DNA from: DATCZS01 sp036525795
Lineage (GTDB): Bacteria > Actinomycetota > Acidimicrobiia > Spongiisociales > ZC4RG35
Direction of reading: 5' to 3'
Assembly: GCA_036525795.1 (NCBI GenBank)
Contig: DATCZS010000086.1
Location: forward strand, 1-24,137
DNA length: 24,137 bases
Shown here piece after piece: positions 1 to 7,230 of this stretch. The notes beneath the pieces were generated by a model that saw nothing but the letters and a program-made list of their open reading frames with translations, was not told where the DNA came from and did not search any database. The number at the start of each line of letters is the position of its first letter. Position 1 is the stretch's first letter. The position numbers were made by a program, and so were the translations under genes.

Positions 1-1090
1 CGGGGTCTCGGCTTCCCACCACGTTGACGTGGAAGTTTCCCTCCGCCAGGTGGCCGTACAGGTACATCGCACCGTCCGGTTCCATGGCGCCGAGACCCGC
101 GGTGAGGTCGTCCATTCGTGCCGGCGGGACCGCCACATCGAGCTTGAGGGGGACACCGGTTCGACTGATCGTCTCGGTGATGCGGTCCCGCAACGCCCAC
201 AGCCGCCGGTCCACCACCGCTGCCGCGCCCGGAGGAAGATCGGGGATGTCCCTGGACTCGATCAGCACACAGAACGGGGGATCGTCGGGGAACGGTCGAG
301 GCAGACCGTGATGGCGGATCACCAGCTCGAGGCAGGCGCGATCGAAGAACTCGATGGCGCGCACCCCGGGACGGAGGAACCGCCGGCCGTCGGACAGGGC
401 GTCCACCGCCAGCAGGGTCACATGCGGCTCGGCTTCGGGTCGTTCCACCAGTCTGAGCCGGGCGGCGGTGATCACCCCCAGGCTCCCCTCGCTTCCCACC
501 ATCAGCGACAGGGGATCGGGGCCGGTGCTGGACTTCGCCACCTCCCCCATCCGGCGCAGGATGCTGCCGTCGGCCAGCACCGCCTCGAGCCCCAAGACCT
601 GTCGACGGGTATCGCCGAACGCCACCACGTTCACGCCGCCGGCGTTGGTGGCGATGGTTCCCCCGATGGTGGCGGAGTCCCGCGACGCGAGGTCGACCCC
701 GTAGGCGAGACCGGCGGCCCTGGCACGTTCGTGGACCGATGCCACGGTCGCGCCCGCCCCGACGGTGACGGCCCGTTCGCCCACGTCCACCGGACCGAGC
801 CGGTCGAGCCGGCGGAGCGACAACACGACCTCGCCGTCGTGCGGGATCGAGCCCCCCACCAGACCGGTGTTCCCGCCCTGCGGCACGAGGGGCACGCCGA
901 GCTCGGCGCATACGCCGACCACCCCGGACACCTCGTCGGTCGAGCCGGGCCTCACAACGCACGCCGCCCGACCCTCCCAGCGACCGGTCCAGTCCTTGAC
1001 ATAGCCGGCGACGAGATCCGGCGACGTGAGTACGTTCCGCTCCCCGACCACTTCTCGCAGCGCTGCGGCAAGGCCATCTGCGACGGTCAC
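1..1090 (-). CDS. FAD-binding oxidoreductase, D-2-hydroxyglutarate/glycolate dehydrogenase type (partial)
   Basis: This is the N-terminal 363 residues; the C-terminus lies beyond the left edge. The family oxidises D-2-hydroxyacids with FAD and passes electrons to a quinone, cytochrome or electron-transfer flavoprotein. The FAD-binding PCMH domain is clear: QGGNTGLVGGS at residues 71-81, then SATIGGTIATNAGG further on. Near the edge is a variant of the C-terminal GHxGDGNxHxN motif, reading GHLAEGNFHVN, so most of the substrate domain is present. I chose GTG at 1090 because AGGGG lies nine bases upstream; TTG at 1093 is the alternative. The start overlaps by four bases (GTGA) the stop of a doubtful upstream ORF. 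The QGGNTG form resembles D2HGDH more than GlcD, but the substrate (2-hydroxyglutarate, lactate or glycolate) cannot be decided here. Confidence 0.9.
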   Translation of the reverse strand, partial: MTVADGLAAALREVVGERNVLTSPDLVAGYVKDWTGRWEGRAACVVRPGSTDEVSGVVGVCAELGVPLVPQGGNTGLVGGSIPHDGEVVLSLRRLDRLGPVDVGERAVTVGAGATVASVHERARAAGLAYGVDLASRDSATIGGTIATNAGGVNVVAFGDTRRQVLGLEAVLADGSILRRMGEVAKSSTGPDPLSLMVGSEGSLGVITAARLRLVERPEAEPHVTLLAVDALSDGRRFLRPGVRAIEFFDRACLELVIRHHGLPRPFPDDPPFCVLIESRDIPDLPPGAAAVVDRRLWALRDRITETISRTGVPLKLDVAVPPARMDDLTAGLGAMEPDGAMYLYGHLAEGNFHVNVVGSRDP

Positions 1091-1491
1091 CAAGACAATC
1101 CCCTCGGACCTGTATCGGCGCTCTGTCGGGCCACGAGCCGTCCCCGTCGACGTGGGTCGGAGCAGCGGGAAAGACCCAGAGAGGGCACGGAGAGTTCCCG
1201 TTCGAAACGCCATCTCCGGGGCCGCAGATCGTCCCCCGTCATCCCACGCCGCACATCGAGTCCCTCTTCCTGCACCGGTCGCTCCTTCGGGCACAGGCGA
1301 TGTTCGGCCATCTCGAGCTCATGCGGCCCGATCGTCGCCGCCGTCATCGGGTGGGGACGACGCTCGCCACGCCCTCGCGGACAGTCCTCGTCTGCGGTGT
1401 TGGTGAGCCGCGATCGAGGGACCGGCGAAGGCCAGGTCGGCCGGCGGCCCTGCAACGGATCCTGGCGAACGTGATCGGCCATCACCTGCAT
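1087..1491 (-). CDS. Doubtful 134-residue ORF overlapping the oxidoreductase start
   Basis: No recognisable family. The predicted protein is rich in Arg and Pro, as chance frames in GC-rich DNA usually are, and its third-position GC looks lower than in neighbouring genes. Two features argue for it. Its stop overlaps the GTG start of the FAD oxidoreductase by four bases (GTGA), a translational-coupling arrangement. A TAGGGT hexamer lies six bases before its ATG, as at several leaderless genes here. The only other content of the 480 bases between the oxidoreductase and the copper ATPase is the palindrome at 1520-1552. I lean toward non-coding or leader sequence. Confidence 0.25.
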   Translation of the reverse strand: MQVMADHVRQDPLQGRRPTWPSPVPRSRLTNTADEDCPRGRGERRPHPMTAATIGPHELEMAEHRLCPKERPVQEEGLDVRRGMTGDDLRPRRWRFERELSVPSLGLSRCSDPRRRGRLVARQSADTGPRGLSW

Positions 1492-1519
1492 GCCGGAACC
1501 CTACGTCGTCGTCGAGTAG

Positions 1520-1552
1520 GAGGATCGGCGGCGGTGACCGCCGCCGATCCTC
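1520..1552. terminator. 33-bp near-perfect palindrome downstream of the copper ATPase gene
   Basis: Arms 1520-1535 and 1537-1552 are perfect reverse complements (16 bp each) around one central base. The palindrome begins 18 bases after the ATPase stop codon (minus direction), where a terminator is expected. No T-run follows on either strand, so it is a strong hairpin without the classical U-tract. It could also be a protein-binding palindrome. Confidence 0.6.
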
Positions 1553-1570
1553 GATCACAGCACAACCGGA

Positions 1571-3778
1571 TCAGGCCTTTGTCGCGACGGACAACTCGAC
1601 CCTGCGGAGCAGTTGGGCATTGGCGGCCACGATCACCGTCGAGGCGCTCATCATGACCGCTGCCGCGGCGGGCGGAAGGACGAACCCGGCCCAGGCCAAG
1701 GCTCCCCCGGCCAGCGGAATCGCTACCACGTTGTACCCGGCGGCCCAACCGAGATTCTGGAGCATCTTGCGATATCCCGCCCGGGAGAGCCGGCGCACGG
1801 CCACCACCGCTCGCGGATCGTCGGAGGCGAGCACGATGCCCGCCGACTCGATCGCGACATCGGTCCCGGCGCCGATGGCGATGCCCACGTCGGCCTGGGC
1901 AAGCGCCGGAGCGTCGTTGACCCCGTCGCCGACCATCGCTACTCGATTCCCTCGACGCTGCAACGCCGCCACCTGGGAATGCTTGTCCTCGGGGAGTACT
2001 TCGGCGAGCACTTCGTCGATCCCGAGATCGTCCGCCACGGCCTCGGCGACCTGGCGGGCATCGCCCGTGATCATCGCCACCCGCACGCCCAGCCGATGGA
2101 GGGCGTCAACCGCCTGGCGCGACTCCTCTCGTATCTCGTCTTCGAGTGCCATCGCCCCGACCACTGCGTCGTCGACGACGACGTACAGCACGGCCGCGCC
2201 TCGGTCCTTCCACGACCGGGTCGCCTCCTCGACCGGGGTGGTGTCAAGGCCTCGTTCCGACGCCAGCGCCGGACCACCGACCGCCACTCGGACCCCGCCG
2301 ACATCCGCCTCCACCCCCCGACCACTCATCGATTTGAACCCTGATGCGTGGGGGACGTCGACCCTCCCGCGAGCGGCAGCAACAATGGCACGAGCCAATG
2401 GATGCTCGCTGTCGGACTCGACCGCCGCCGCCATTCGCAGCACCTGGTCCTGATCGCCATCGACTGCGGCGACAGCCGTGACCGAGTGCTTGCCCTTGGT
2501 CAGGGTTCCGGTCTTGTCGAACAAGACGACATCCACGATGCGCATCCGTTCCAGGGCGAGCCGGTCCTTGACGAGCACGCCGTTTCGAGCGGCCATCGAC
2601 GTGGAGATCGAAATCACCAACGGTATGGCAAGGCCCAGAGCGTGAGGACAGGCGATCACCAACACGGCCACCGTGCGCACCACCGCCTCGTCGGCCTGCC
2701 CGACCGCCAGCCAGGCAACGACCGTCACGATCGCCGAGGCCACGGCCACGTAGAAGAGCATGGCGGCGGCCCGGTCCGCCAGAACCTGGGCCCGCGAGCG
2801 GGACCGCTGTGCCTGAGCCACCAGGCGCTGGATCCCTGCCAGCGCGGTGTCGTCGCCGACGGCGCTGACTCGGACTCGGATCGCTGAGTCGGTCGCGACC
2901 GTCCCCGCCACCACCCGATCATCGGTCGTCTTCGGCACAGGCTTCGACTCCCCGGTCACCATCGACTCGTCGATCTCGGCCGATCCGTCTGCGATCACTC
3001 CGTCTGCCGGTACCCGGGCTCCCGGTCGCACCAGTACCAGATCACCCACGGCGAGCCGGGCGATCGGCACTGTCTCGATACCTCCGGCCACAACTCGCTC
3101 CGCCTCGTCCGGCAGCAACTCGGCGAGCGCGGCGAGCGCTCCGCGCGCCTGACCGATCGCTCGCATCTCCATCCAGTGCCCAAGCAGCATGATCGTGATC
3201 AGAGCAGCGAGCTCCCACCAGAACTCGAGATCGAACCACCCGAACGTGGTAGCGGCTGAGGCGACGAACGCCACAGTGATCGCCATACCGATCAGCAGCA
3301 TCATCCCCGGCCGACGGTCCCGAGCCTCGGAGACCGCTCCCTTCAGGAACGGTCCACCGCCGTAGAGGAAGATCACCGTTCCCAGGAGGGGCGAGATCCA
3401 ATCGGAGCCCGGAAACCGAGGAGCGCCGTAGCCGAACCACTCCTGGATCATCGGGCTGAAGTAGATGACCGGAACGGTCAGAGCCAGCGACCACCAGAAT
3501 CGCTGACGGAACATATCGGGGCTGTGTCCGGCGTGTGTGTCGTGACCGGCACCGCCCGGATGACCGGCATGGTCACCGGAGCCGTCCGAATGACCGGCAC
3601 CGTCCGAATGACCGGCATGGTCACCGGAGCCGGCGGAGCGGCCCTCCGTTGTGGGGTGACCATCTGCTCGCCGGCCCTCAGCCCACTCGGTGTTCGACAC
3701 GGGGTGGGACATCTCATGGCTCTGCCCGCCGGCATACGACACAGCCGCGTCGTGCTCGTGTTCGTGCTCGTTCTGCAT
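1571..3778 (-). CDS. copB: Copper-translocating P1B-type ATPase, CopB-like (CPH type)
   Basis: Cu(I)/Cu(II)-exporting P-type ATPase of the plasma membrane, 735 aa. The full set of P-type motifs is visible: TGES 275-278 (actuator), the membrane metal motif CPH 377-379, phosphorylated Asp421 in DKTGTLT, SEHP near 457-460 (nucleotide domain), TGD near 571-573 and GDGVNDAP 617-624 (hinge). CPH instead of CPC is the CopB signature. There is no N-terminal CxxC metal domain; residues 1-85 instead form a His/Gly/Asp/Ser tail of repeated DHAGH- and AGHSDG-like units, a likely copper-binding tail. GGGAGG sits just before the ATG. The gene follows csoR by ten bases, so both should be expressed from the csoR promoter and induced by copper. 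Confidence 0.95.
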   Translation of the reverse strand: MQNEHEHEHDAAVSYAGGQSHEMSHPVSNTEWAEGRRADGHPTTEGRSAGSGDHAGHSDGAGHSDGSGDHAGHPGGAGHDTHAGHSPDMFRQRFWWSLALTVPVIYFSPMIQEWFGYGAPRFPGSDWISPLLGTVIFLYGGGPFLKGAVSEARDRRPGMMLLIGMAITVAFVASAATTFGWFDLEFWWELAALITIMLLGHWMEMRAIGQARGALAALAELLPDEAERVVAGGIETVPIARLAVGDLVLVRPGARVPADGVIADGSAEIDESMVTGESKPVPKTTDDRVVAGTVATDSAIRVRVSAVGDDTALAGIQRLVAQAQRSRSRAQVLADRAAAMLFYVAVASAIVTVVAWLAVGQADEAVVRTVAVLVIACPHALGLAIPLVISISTSMAARNGVLVKDRLALERMRIVDVVLFDKTGTLTKGKHSVTAVAAVDGDQDQVLRMAAAVESDSEHPLARAIVAAARGRVDVPHASGFKSMSGRGVEADVGGVRVAVGGPALASERGLDTTPVEEATRSWKDRGAAVLYVVVDDAVVGAMALEDEIREESRQAVDALHRLGVRVAMITGDARQVAEAVADDLGIDEVLAEVLPEDKHSQVAALQRRGNRVAMVGDGVNDAPALAQADVGIAIGAGTDVAIESAGIVLASDDPRAVVAVRRLSRAGYRKMLQNLGWAAGYNVVAIPLAGGALAWAGFVLPPAAAAVMMSASTVIVAANAQLLRRVELSVATKA
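3535..3632. repeat. Internal direct repeats encoding the His-rich ATPase tail
   Basis: A 23-base segment at 3561-3583 recurs exactly at 3609-3631, 48 bases away, with degenerate copies between them. On the coding (minus) strand these encode the (D)HAGHSDGAGH-like units at about residues 50-82 of the copper ATPase. The 48-base period is a whole number of codons (16), so copy number can change without breaking the frame. Confidence 0.8.
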
Positions 3779-3788
3779 TGCTCCCTCC

Positions 3789-4073
3789 CTACGACCTGAT
3801 CAGGCGTTCGATCGCCTGGGTGGCCTCACGCACTTTGCGTTCGGCGGCCAGGGGATCACTCCCACCGGCCGCCTCGGTGACACAGTGCCTGACGTGTTCT
3901 TCCAGCAGCCCTACTGCGAGGGACCGAAGGGCAGCCGAGGTGGCAGAGATCTGCGTGAGGACGTCGATGCAGTATGTGTCCTGCTCGACCTGCCGTCGCA
4001 GCCCGCGCACCTGTCCCTCGATCCGGGCCAGACGCTTGAGGTAGTCGTCCTTGCTCATCATGTATCCAGGCAC
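3789..4073 (-). CDS. csoR: Copper-sensing repressor, CsoR/RcnR family
   Basis: Small all-helical cytosolic repressor (94 aa) that releases DNA on binding Cu(I). The family pattern is intact: RIEGQVRGL at 17-25, and the copper ligands Cys35, His60 and Cys64 in the C...HxxxC arrangement of CsoR (nickel/cobalt RcnR proteins use a different set). I chose the GTG at 4073 because AGGAG lies five bases upstream; the ATGs at 4061 and 4058 would be 17 or more bases from it. It is the first gene of a two-gene copper operon and lies 18 bases downstream of the center of an operator-like palindrome that covers its own promoter, so it should be autoregulated. Confidence 0.93.
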   Translation of the reverse strand: MPGYMMSKDDYLKRLARIEGQVRGLRRQVEQDTYCIDVLTQISATSAALRSLAVGLLEEHVRHCVTEAAGGSDPLAAERKVREATQAIERLIRS

Positions 4074-4084
4074 TCTATCTCCTA

Positions 4085-4101
4085 ATACCCTAGGGGGGTA
4101 T
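4085..4101. promoter_or_regulatory. CsoR-type operator ATACCCTAGGGGGGTAT
   Basis: A 17-base inverted repeat with outer arms ATACCC/GGGTAT around a GC-rich center. This is the known form of CsoR-family boxes (TACCC...GGGTA with a G/C-tract core). It overlaps the -10 element and predicted start site of the csoR promoter, the geometry expected for repression. The histidine kinase gene diverges on the other side, with its start about 80 bases away. Confidence 0.8.
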
Positions 4102-4128
4102 TGTATAAAGAACTCATACTCTCGTCAA
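4100..4128 (-). promoter_or_regulatory. csoR-copB promoter, TTGACG-N17-TACAAT
   Basis: On the minus strand TTGACG (4128-4123) is followed by an optimal 17-base spacer and TACAAT (4105-4100). Each hexamer differs by one base from the sigma-70 consensus. The expected start is near 4093, inside the CsoR-type operator, leaving a leader of about 20 bases with AGGAG before the GTG. Confidence 0.75.
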
Positions 4129-4170
4129 GAGCCCAACCCGTTCAGTCCTCTCTTCACCCCGGTCACCGCC

Positions 4171-4176
4171 TACATT
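4171..4176 (+). promoter_or_regulatory. Possible -10 element (TACATT) of the histidine kinase gene
   Basis: TACATT lies six bases before the ATG at 4183, which would place the start of transcription at or next to the start codon. No convincing -35 is visible. GGAG at 4177-4180 is too close to the ATG for a normal ribosome site, so leaderless initiation is the better reading. Confidence 0.4.
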
Positions 4177-4182
4177 GGAGTG

Positions 4183-5493
4183 ATGCCAGCTGAGCGAGCA
4201 CGCGCCGTGGCCAGCGCCATCCGCACCGACTGGCGGGAGATTGGCGGATTGGGCAGGCTGGCACTCCTCGGCCTGATTGGGTCGCTTGCAGTGGCGGTGG
4301 TCTTGGGTTTCTCCATCACCAGCGGGGCGCGCGATCACCTGCTGGAGGCCAGGGCCCATCTCCTTGCCGCGGTCGTATCCGAGATTGCCGCCATCGCTCC
4401 CGCTCCCATCGAGGCCCCGGTGTCCCCGGCATTCGAAGAACTGGTCGAACTCCGCCTCCTCGGCGGCGAGACCGTTCGAGTCAAGCTGTGGCGGGAAGAC
4501 GGAACCATTGTGTACTCCGACTCGGAAGACCTGATGGGGAGCACGTTCGAGCTTTCCGAGCCTGCCCTCGATGCTCTCGCCGGCGAGCCTTCCCACTTCA
4601 TTTCCGACCTACGAGATCCCGCCCACGCCGGCGAACGTGAACTGGGACAGCTCATCGAGTTCTTCATCCCTTTCGGCCCGGACGGGGACCCGGTGGGCGT
4701 GTTCGAGATCGAACAGCTCCCCGAGAGCCTCAATGAGTCGATGAGCTCCATCGGCCGCCACGTGTGGCTCTCGATCGGCAGCGGCATCTTCGTCCTCGGT
4801 GGGTTCCTGGTGGTCCTGATCATCTCCAGGGCAAGAGACCTCGACCGACGGCGGCTTCGGGCGGAGCGCCTCGTGGGCGCCGTCCTGACCGCTCAGGACT
4901 CCGAACGGCGCCGGGTGGTCGGATCACTCCACGACGACGTCGGCCAGCCGCTCTACCGACTGCTCTACGGAATCCAAGGATCGAAATCCAAGATACCCCC
5001 CGACCATCCGGCTGCCCTCGAGCTCGAACGGCTGGCCGGGATCGCCATGGAAATCGACGAGACGCTACGAAGGGAGCTTCGCTTGCTCCATCAGGGCATG
5101 GAGGCGGATGCCGGACTGGAGAGGGCCCTTGCCCAGTTGGTGGACCTGACCACCACGGAGTCCGACCTGGACATCGCCCTGACGGTCGACCTGGAGAGGG
5201 AACCCGAGCCAGTCCCGCGAGCGGCGATCTATCGGGCGATGCGCGAGGCCCTCACCAACGCCCGGAAGCACTCGGGAGCACAACGTGTGACCATCGAGGT
5301 GACCGAGACGGCCGGCGACGTGATCGCCCAGGTGACAGACGACGGCCGGGGTGACCCCATCGTCCCGGGCCTGGGTCTCACCACCACCCGAGAACGGCTG
5401 GAAGCGATCGGAGGGAAGCTGGAGATCTCCTCGCGCCGGGGGCGGGGGACGCGCGTCCGGGCCCGGGTCCCGGTGGAGAGGGCCGGGTCATGA
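4183..5493 (+). CDS. Sensor histidine kinase, NarL/LiaS class (HisKA_3)
   Basis: Membrane sensor kinase of 436 aa. Membrane helices at about 26-46 and 193-215 flank a roughly 145-residue extracytoplasmic sensor domain without obvious metal-binding clusters. The dimerisation/phosphoacceptor domain has ERRRVVGSLHDDVGQ, with His250 as the phosphorylated residue. The ATPase domain has its N box at 355-364 (EALTNARKHS, Asn359), its G1 box at 387-390 (DDGRG) and a GLGLTTTRER segment. A longer frame begins upstream, but its extra residues would be encoded by the csoR operator and promoter, so ATG 4183 is preferred. The stop overlaps the regulator's ATG by four bases. The signal sensed is unknown; its position between copper genes and a cupredoxin gene suggests metal or envelope stress, which is inference. 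Confidence 0.9.
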   Translation: MPAERARAVASAIRTDWREIGGLGRLALLGLIGSLAVAVVLGFSITSGARDHLLEARAHLLAAVVSEIAAIAPAPIEAPVSPAFEELVELRLLGGETVRVKLWREDGTIVYSDSEDLMGSTFELSEPALDALAGEPSHFISDLRDPAHAGERELGQLIEFFIPFGPDGDPVGVFEIEQLPESLNESMSSIGRHVWLSIGSGIFVLGGFLVVLIISRARDLDRRRLRAERLVGAVLTAQDSERRRVVGSLHDDVGQPLYRLLYGIQGSKSKIPPDHPAALELERLAGIAMEIDETLRRELRLLHQGMEADAGLERALAQLVDLTTTESDLDIALTVDLEREPEPVPRAAIYRAMREALTNARKHSGAQRVTIEVTETAGDVIAQVTDDGRGDPIVPGLGLTTTRERLEAIGGKLEISSRRGRGTRVRARVPVERAGS

Positions 5494-6110
5494 AGGTCGT
5501 GCTGGTGGACGATCATCGGATCGTGCGGGAAGGTCTGGCGTTCATGCTCGCGGATGAACCGGATGTGGAATTGGTGGGAGAGGCCGAAAGCGGCCCGGGC
5601 CTGCTGAGCCTGCTCGCCGAGACCGAGGTCGATGTGGTCCTGCTCGACATCCGGATGCCGGAGATGTCAGGACTCGATGTCCTCGAGATCCTCACCAGGG
5701 ACCATCCCGAAGTCCGCGTCATCATCCTCACGATGCAGGACGATCCGTCGTTGGTCCGGAGCGCCGTCGAGGGAGGGGCGGCCGGCTACCTGCTGAAGAG
5801 TGCCGGACAGCAGGAGGTGCTTCGTGCGCTGCGCGCCGTCAACGCCGGCAAGGCCTACATCCAGACGGAGGTGACGGCGTCGCTGCTTGCCGGTATCCGC
5901 GGTGACGAGGAAGACACACCACTCGGTCCGCGCGAACAGCAGATCCTGCAACTGGTGGCAGACGGCTTCGAAAACAAGCAGATCGCTCGCGAACTCGGCA
6001 TATCCGAGGCGACGGTCAAGACCTACCTCAGACGCATCTTTGAGACCCTGGGGGCCAAGGGCCGGGCAGAGGCTGTGGCCATCGGCATCAGACGCGCGGT
6101 CATCGAGTAA
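5490..6110 (+). CDS. Response regulator, NarL/FixJ family (REC + LuxR HTH)
   Basis: DNA-binding partner of the preceding kinase, 206 aa. The receiver domain (about 1-120) shows the acidic pair Asp7/Asp8, phosphoacceptor Asp53 in LLDIRMP, a Thr in the ILTM segment near 81, and Lys103 in YLLKS. The C-terminal LuxR/GerE helix-turn-helix covers about 145-203, with PREQQILQLVADG and the recognition segment ISEATVKTYLRRI. Its ATG lies in the kinase stop (ATGA), indicating translational coupling. Targets cannot be read from the sequence; the immediate downstream genes are obvious candidates. A 7-bp stem with a 4-base loop follows 15 bases after the stop. Confidence 0.94.
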   Translation: MKVVLVDDHRIVREGLAFMLADEPDVELVGEAESGPGLLSLLAETEVDVVLLDIRMPEMSGLDVLEILTRDHPEVRVIILTMQDDPSLVRSAVEGGAAGYLLKSAGQQEVLRALRAVNAGKAYIQTEVTASLLAGIRGDEEDTPLGPREQQILQLVADGFENKQIARELGISEATVKTYLRRIFETLGAKGRAEAVAIGIRRAVIE

Positions 6111-6125
6111 GGACCAAAGTCCCGA

Positions 6126-6143
6126 TCTCGGAATCATCCGAGA
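6126..6143 (+). terminator. Small hairpin after the two-component genes
   Basis: TCTCGGA and TCCGAGA (7 bp) flank the loop ATCA, 15 bases after the regulator stop. There is no T-run. It may attenuate rather than stop transcription into the next genes, or be chance. Confidence 0.3.
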
Positions 6144-6202
6144 AGCCCCGACAGCCGAATGACCGACTGGATCGCGCGCAGCCTGCGAGAGACGCTGTCC
6201 TT

Positions 6203-6517
6203 GTGAGCGAGGCACACACCACTGACGAGAACGGCACCGCCTGGCTCATCGAGGTGGGCGGAGGCGAGGACGCAGCCCCTGTCCTGTACGGCTCGAATGG
6301 CATGAACCCGTTTGTGGCTTGCTGGGGCTCGCACCGGGGCCCGTGCGTTCTCGCCACCCACCTCACCCCCGATGCCGACCCTCATCGCCCTGTTGTGCAA
6401 GTCGATTACGACGATCCCGCCCACAGGATGCTCCTCCGATGGCTCCGTGCCGCCTCCACCCTCGCCAACCCCGTAAAAGCCGTACCCCGGATTCCCACCG
6501 AAAGGACGCAGACATGA
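6203..6517 (+). CDS. Small hypothetical protein coupled to the cupredoxin gene
   Basis: I do not recognise a family. The 104-residue product has no signal peptide or membrane helix. It contains a central segment with two Cys and nearby His (CWGSHRGPCVLATH, about 40-53) and an acidic stretch with several Asp/His (about 56-74). The GTG start has no good ribosome site; it overlaps by four bases (GTGA) the stop of a 15-codon ORF beginning at 6159. Its own stop overlaps the ATG of the cupredoxin lipoprotein gene (ATGA), which argues that it is really translated and works with that protein. The Cys/His segment could bind metal, but that is a guess. Confidence 0.6.
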   Translation: MSEAHTTDENGTAWLIEVGGGEDAAPVLYGSNGMNPFVACWGSHRGPCVLATHLTPDADPHRPVVQVDYDDPAHRMLLRWLRAASTLANPVKAVPRIPTERTQT

Positions 6518-7224
6518 ACAAGACCAGAGGCGTTGCGTTCGCACTCGCGCTGATCGCCGCAGCCTGCGCCGCTCCCGATCCGATGCTCGTCGACGCGCCG
6601 GAGGTCGCCGACCCCCAGCCGGTTGCGGCGTTCTCCGACGTCGCCGCAGAGCCGGTCCACGTGGAAGGCGACGGCAACGGTCACGACGAAGACTCCGGTC
6701 ACACCGACGGGGACGCCCATCACGAAGATGCGGTCACGGGCCATCACGACGACGGATCGACCGACCACCACGAGGAAGCCGTCCATGCCGAGGGAGACGC
6801 CCATCACGAGGAAGCCGGAGGCCATACCGGCGGCGAGATAGTGGAAGCCGAACTGGGGACGCACAGCAGCGAGGTCACCGTGGTGATTCGCGAGTTCGAG
6901 ATCCGTCCGGTCGAGATCGAGGTGGTGCCCGGTGAGACGGTGCGGTTCACCCTCATGAACACGGGGGAGGTCGAACACGAATTCCGCCTCTCCGATCACC
7001 ACAGGGTCGAAGAGCACATCGCTTCCGGCCACGCCGATCACGGAGACGGCGAGGGACACCATGGTGAGTCCGCCGACCTGGTGCTGTTCCTGGCACCTGG
7101 CGAGACCAGGGTGGTCGACATTGCGTTCCCCGAAGACACCTCCGTGTACACGGTGGCGACATGCCTGGTGCCCGGCCACAACGAGGCGGGGATGGTGGCG
7201 GAACTGGTCTACCTCCGGGGCTAA
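6514..7224 (+). CDS. His-rich cupredoxin-domain lipoprotein
   Basis: Exported lipoprotein, 236 aa. A short signal peptide ends in a lipobox with Cys18 (IAAAC). Residues 57-104 are an unusual His/Asp/Glu/Gly tract (repeats of DAHHE- and GHHDD-like units), followed by a cupredoxin fold at about 118-236. All type-1 copper ligands are visible: His155 (VEHEF), Cys217, His222 and Met227 in a CLVPGHNEAGM loop. A second His-rich insertion (161-183) sits inside the cupredoxin domain right after the first His ligand. AAAGGA lies upstream of the chosen ATG; longer frames are spurious. It likely binds copper outside the membrane as a buffer, chaperone or electron carrier. It is the last gene before a strong hairpin. 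Confidence 0.88.
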   Translation: MNKTRGVAFALALIAAACAAPDPMLVDAPEVADPQPVAAFSDVAAEPVHVEGDGNGHDEDSGHTDGDAHHEDAVTGHHDDGSTDHHEEAVHAEGDAHHEEAGGHTGGEIVEAELGTHSSEVTVVIREFEIRPVEIEVVPGETVRFTLMNTGEVEHEFRLSDHHRVEEHIASGHADHGDGEGHHGESADLVLFLAPGETRVVDIAFPEDTSVYTVATCLVPGHNEAGMVAELVYLRG

Positions 7225-7230
7225 CCAGAT

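Noticed and set aside
29..1474. 481-codon open frame on the plus strand
   Set aside because: It is antisense to the FAD oxidoreductase, has Arg/His/Gly/Pro-rich chance composition and no family motif; the minus frame has clear motifs.
1613..2453. Two long plus-strand frames (243 and 277 codons)
   Set aside because: Both lie antisense to the copper ATPase core domains and show no motif.
3524..3799. Repetitive MTGTVRMTGM-like plus-strand protein
   Set aside because: The repeat pattern is just the antisense reading of the His-rich ATPase tail.
4051..4182. Longer N-terminus for the histidine kinase
   Set aside because: The extra residues would be coded by the CsoR operator and promoter; the family and -10 element support the ATG at 4183.
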